In this document: positions 61,801-64,000 of the stretch, piece after piece
Layout: each line of letters opens with the position of its first letter
Numbering within the stretch: position 1 is the stretch's first letter
Assembly (NCBI RefSeq): GCF_001650695.1
Contig: NZ_LWQS01000049.1
Location: forward strand, 67,777 to 131,776
Reading direction: 5' to 3'
Length of the DNA: 64,000 nt
DNA from: Chloroflexus islandicus
Lineage (GTDB): Bacteria > Chloroflexota > Chloroflexia > Chloroflexales > Chloroflexaceae
Program-made: the position numbers and the translations under genes
The notes under the pieces: generated by a model
What the model saw: only the letters and a program-made list of their open reading frames with translations
What the model was told of the DNA's origin: nothing
Databases searched by the model: none

Positions 61801-63409
61801 CAGCATTGCACCGAATGAAGAAGTCATTATTAGCGTACAGACGAAACCACGACCCACCGCAGCCGACCGGCTCGATAACCGGGCCAGCGTCACGACCACG
61901 ACTGCCGGTGACTCGCCGGCGGACAATACGGCGACGGCAAGCACGGCCCATGTGCGTCCCAACCCGGCGGTCAGTCTCGTCTTTGCGCCGGCGCCGGCAG
62001 CCGCGGGTGAAGCGACTGAGCTGGTGGTTGGCTACCGCAACCTTGGCAATGGAATGGCCCGTGCGGTGACAGTTACGGTGGATGCGCCGAGCGCAGCAAC
62101 GATCACCACCTTGCCGCCAATGTGCCAGCGCAATGGCTATCAGCTAACTTGTGTCCTCGGTGATGTGCTGCCGGCGGCGAGCGGCGAGTTGCGGATCGGT
62201 CTCACGCTGCCGGCGACGATCGCGGTCGATCAATTGGCGGCGCAGGCCACGATTGCGACGACTACCCCCGAACTGCCTGCGTATCAGGCTGACAACACGG
62301 CCAGCGCCACGGTAACGATCGTGCGTCCCAACCCGTTCGTGCAGTTGCGCGCGCCTGCCAGCATTGTCGGGCAGGGCAGTGTGTTTGCCTACACGATTGA
62401 CTATGGCAATCTGTATCGCCGCCGGCCTGCCCAGACTCGCGCCGCCGCCAATACGACGCTTGAACTAGAGCTGCCGGCTGACGTGCAACTAGTGGGGGCC
62501 AGCCGTTTGCCTACCAGCCAAACCGGTCGCAGGCTGCGCTGGAATCTGGGGACGCTGAACCCGCAAGTTGCTGGCAGTATCGAGGTCGTGGTGCAGACGA
62601 GTGTGCCTGCCGGCGCGGTCTTGCCGGCGACGGCTCGCATCTCGACCAGCACGCCGGCGGATGATCCGGTTGATAACGTCGCCGCACTCACGATTAATGT
62701 GGTGCCGCCACCCTCTACCATCGGCGCAGCGAGTGGTGATTTGCGGGTGGCAATTCGCTCAACACTTGATCCGGCGGCGAATGACGCGAACCAGACGAAT
62801 GGCATTTACCTCTCGAATGGCGCGGCGATTGCGTGGCCGGCGGGTGAAGTGCTCGATCTGACCCCGCAATTGGCAAATCTGACCTTTGCCGATGAGCCGT
62901 TGCCGTGGCCGTATGCCTACCAAGCGCGCGTCGTGGGTTGGAGTTTGGTCGAGGTTGCTGTGGGTGGGCAACGCTTCGATCCGCGCGCCGCTGATAGTCG
63001 CGGAATGGCCGGTTGCCGTCCGGGAGCGCACCCGCTCCTCACCTCGCAACTGCTGACCGGCTGTATCTATCGCTATCTCGGCGGGCAGAGCCGTGACCAG
63101 CTCAGTGCCAGCGTGCTGCGCGAACGCGATCTCGATGATCAGCTCCATCTCTACTGGAGTCGCCCGCCGGCGCCAGCGATGCGCCCTGATGTTTACCTCT
63201 ACACGGCTGACGTGCTCGATCGCGCCCGGCTCACGATCCAGATCGAGCTGGAAGTGCAGATTGTCAATCAAGCACCGGGCAGCATCGGCGGGGGGCCGCT
63301 ACCGCCGGTGCCGGTGGCCCCGCTGCCCAATCCGGCGCGCCAGCTTGTGACCGGCCAGATCGAAATCACGCTGCTGGCGCCGCGCTCGCTTGTTGCGCCG
63401 GGCAATTAA
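58886..63409 (+). CDS. Giant surface protein with SdrD-B and DUF11 repeats
   Basis: About 1507 aa from ATG 58886; a GTG at 58853 is in frame but the ATG starts a proper signal peptide (WFIALAIIFLVTVIPPLPPSPITAQ). The N-terminal ~500 residues are a unique domain with a propeller-like feel (GSVYGLAYDDGSISGVRRVF, EISLDGTTLYIVNLAARQIE). Two SdrD-B-like domains follow (GQLWHDVNGNGVREAGEASL; GDRVWHDLNRNGVQDNNEPG), with calcium-binding Asp/Asn. Then come four DUF11-type CARDB-like repeats (DLSIALSGMAEAVVGDELVY; ELSISKSAPAAVLSGDALLY and two PNP...-started ones). The C-terminus (LYWSRPPAPAMRPDVYLYTA) is unassigned. No sortase motif or membrane anchor is visible. It fits a cell-surface adhesin or sheath protein. 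Confidence 0.88.
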   Translation: MYPVTYQPQRWFIALAIIFLVTVIPPLPPSPITAQTSNAGFASAVACLDGDLSLATTCFADTIFAPVSANDPALVRVTLSGMKQALAPIGTTTGGTKHRIAVNSGIGSVYGLAYDDGSISGVRRVFAAAFTRRFTSFGPLGPGGVYEYRFDDGQWHSSFTVPDAGDDRSNDNSADDAILNDVGQAGLGDMEISLDGTTLYIVNLAARQIERYDISQAMPIRLDPIAIPLQTVSANIPTQQFLRPFALEFAPLLHKDESPRLFVGLTNINAPSAHVLEWNIATGTWRHVLIQSLTSADLNSRLSGTLFDQALKRLYPNATFQGWYPWSNDFSRMLPIHSNSHIYYPQPFLVDIEFSPDGQAMRLGFRDRTGDITFFKNPPSRQFIAISQGDTLSYRLNNDQWQLELNDRPYDHVKESDPNFLFRAHSTDWVNDNRVVFDNAPPPHVENHMGGIVSIPAPSGDLVVTTSLFGTGSSGLGIYHLPERNRQASLTLIPSGTSKAPGLGDLELLCTYALLRGQLWHDVNGNGVREAGEASLNGIRLEVVDPARSTILGQVVTAADGSYTIAVPPNRALHLRVALSEFAAGRPLAGMVYAPVNAGADDSRDSDAHPVFGVVEFAGRHAGSGITGAAMPLPLREETVRHVDIGLTRQFQPAALGDRVWHDLNRNGVQDNNEPGIAGVSLRLERLPGSAPAINAYPRVAVSDGQGRYTFANLEPGQYRVVVAGTQGYAFAPFGRGGNPQRDSDVDEQTGTSAVVVLSYGVIRSDIDVGLVSQPQTDLSIALSGMAEAVVGDELVYTVTYRNTGNVAAANVTVRMGLPSGATFLSASRAPNQSGSTLIWQFARLEPNTTGTIAVRVRAPAAIGANLSQTVTATATISSNPADSNPANNSASQQTRLTRAELSISKSAPAAVLSGDALLYTLRVVNRGSAPAVNVTIADPLPAQVDVTSILRAPAGTCRYEGAQHTLRCTISSIAPNEEVIISVQTKPRPTAADRLDNRASVTTTTAGDSPADNTATASTAHVRPNPAVSLVFAPAPAAAGEATELVVGYRNLGNGMARAVTVTVDAPSAATITTLPPMCQRNGYQLTCVLGDVLPAASGELRIGLTLPATIAVDQLAAQATIATTTPELPAYQADNTASATVTIVRPNPFVQLRAPASIVGQGSVFAYTIDYGNLYRRRPAQTRAAANTTLELELPADVQLVGASRLPTSQTGRRLRWNLGTLNPQVAGSIEVVVQTSVPAGAVLPATARISTSTPADDPVDNVAALTINVVPPPSTIGAASGDLRVAIRSTLDPAANDANQTNGIYLSNGAAIAWPAGEVLDLTPQLANLTFADEPLPWPYAYQARVVGWSLVEVAVGGQRFDPRAADSRGMAGCRPGAHPLLTSQLLTGCIYRYLGGQSRDQLSASVLRERDLDDQLHLYWSRPPAPAMRPDVYLYTADVLDRARLTIQIELEVQIVNQAPGSIGGGPLPPVPVAPLPNPARQLVTGQIEITLLAPRSLVAPGN

Positions 63410-63563
63410 TTGGCCATCCGTTTGCGGCAGGCAACGCTGGCGCTGCCTGCCGCCAATCAACCCATCTGATGAAAACCAAACGCTCACGGAACCGTTCACC
63501 ACCCGATGGTGATGAGCACGCAGGCATGCTCGTTTCAAGCGGTGGTGTAGAGAAAGGAGGATC

Positions 63564-63605
63564 GTGCCATTAACCTCACCGCTTCGTTCGCAATTCTCGG
63601 TCTGA
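63564..63605 (+). other. Short SD-led mini-ORF before the TadE-like gene
   Basis: AAAGGAGG (63553-63560) is followed four bases later by GTG (63564) and 12 more sense codons to TGA (63603). A peptide VPLTSPLRSQFSV would be made. The ribosome site is stronger than that of the next gene, 28 bases downstream. It may be a leader peptide, a gene relic, or chance. 63410-63632 otherwise shows no feature. Confidence 0.3.
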
Positions 63606-63632
63606 ACAAGATGTAGCGAAAGGATTTGCGTG

Positions 63633-64000
63633 ATGCGACAAGCTCACCGGCGCGGCCAAACCCTCATCGAGATGGCGCTAGCTTTGCCGATCTTGTTGAC
63701 CTTGGTCGTCGGTCTCTTCTCGGTCGGCCAGATACTGCTGACCCACTATGCCGTCAGCCAAGCGGCTCGTGCAGCGGCGCATCAGGCCGCGCTGACCGGC
63801 GGCAATCGCACCGTTACTGAAACTGCGGCGCGCCAAGCCTTGACTGGCAGCCTTGGGATTGAGCCAACGGCCAGTGAAGTGGTGATCTCGTGCCCGCGCC
63901 AGCCGTGCCGCCGGTATGACCCGATCACCGTTGAGGTCCGCTACCGCGCTGCGCTATGGGTACCAGTCGCCCTGTTGCCCTTTGGCGACGAGATCGTGGT
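63633..64000 (+). CDS. TadE-like pilus assembly protein, 5' part
   Basis: Open to the window end, so the 3' part is missing; about 122 residues are visible. The start ATG 63633 follows AAAGGA; a GTG directly before it is also possible. MRQAHRRGQTLIEMALALPI leads into one membrane helix (ILLTLVVGLFSVGQILLTHY) and AVSQAARAAAHQAALTGG, which is the TadE/TadG signature (RGxxxxEFAL..P, then a pseudopilin-like helix). TadE-like proteins are pseudopilins of Flp/Tad type IVc pili used in attachment. A cys pair (SCPRQPC) follows. More tad genes are expected downstream. Confidence 0.88.
   Translation, partial: MRQAHRRGQTLIEMALALPILLTLVVGLFSVGQILLTHYAVSQAARAAAHQAALTGGNRTVTETAARQALTGSLGIEPTASEVVISCPRQPCRRYDPITVEVRYRAALWVPVALLPFGDEIV

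Overview
The window looks like chromosome from a filamentous anoxygenic phototroph-type member of the Chloroflexota (Chloroflexus/Roseiflexus group). The reasons are a RecA of that type, GC near 60%, a Rab-like GTPase module, VanW, DUF11/SdrD and TadE proteins, and dense GC-rich dispersed repeats between genes. No rRNA, insertion sequence, prophage or CRISPR array was seen. The genus call is inference.

Layout. 1-6.4 kb: 3' end of a dihydrolipoamide acyltransferase (E2), a DUF262/DUF1524 (GmrSD-like) protein, two membrane proteins, an MGT-type glycosyltransferase and an AhpD-like protein. 7-12.4 kb: an orphan DNA methyltransferase followed by a membrane-anchored CHAT-like protein without catalytic residues, kynureninase, and an orphan PD-(D/E)XK nuclease. 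12.8-22 kb: DapB-like reductase, a large HTH/NB-ARC/TPR STAND protein, a SAM methyltransferase, a Crp-family regulator and a hybrid histidine kinase. 22-24.6 kb: a three-gene operon of a Rab-like GTPase, a coiled-coil protein and a membrane protein with an SH3-like tail. 25-32.5 kb: an rRNA/tRNA uracil methyltransferase homologue, two divergent lipoproteins, tRNA-Lys(CTT) and a VanW protein. 32.6-34.3 kb: a convergent type II restriction-modification pair. 35-40 kb: an ArsS/TIGR04282 arsenosugar pair, a GNAT, an MFS exporter and an iron-type alcohol dehydrogenase. 40-44 kb: an AAA ATPase/TOPRIM-like (DUF4276) pair, the latter interrupted by an in-frame TAG, sandwiched between long direct repeats. 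44-50 kb: a peptide-type ABC importer and DUF427. 50-56 kb: recA, recX, an MBL-fold hydrolase and pyrG. 56-64 kb: a secreted/cell-surface block ending in a TadE-like pilin-locus gene cut by the window end.

The most unusual signal is in the DNA rather than in one gene. At three loci (after the CPBP protease, kynU and crp genes) the last codons of the gene have been tandemly duplicated together with a short palindromic element of one family (GGAGTGCGGCAG...CTGCCGCACTCC), so a truncated copy of the gene end sits beside the intact gene. This resembles integration of a small palindromic element into gene 3' ends that restores the gene end. Other notable points are the broken ATPase/TOPRIM pair, the CHAT-like pseudoprotease next to a methyltransferase, a GTPase lacking the catalytic Gln, and an interleaved inverted-repeat (pseudoknot-like) element upstream of the recA promoter. 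Several independent immunity-type genes (DUF262, methyltransferase/CHAT, PD-(D/E)XK, STAND, R-M, ATPase/TOPRIM) are spread through the window and look by eye richer in AT than the housekeeping genes.
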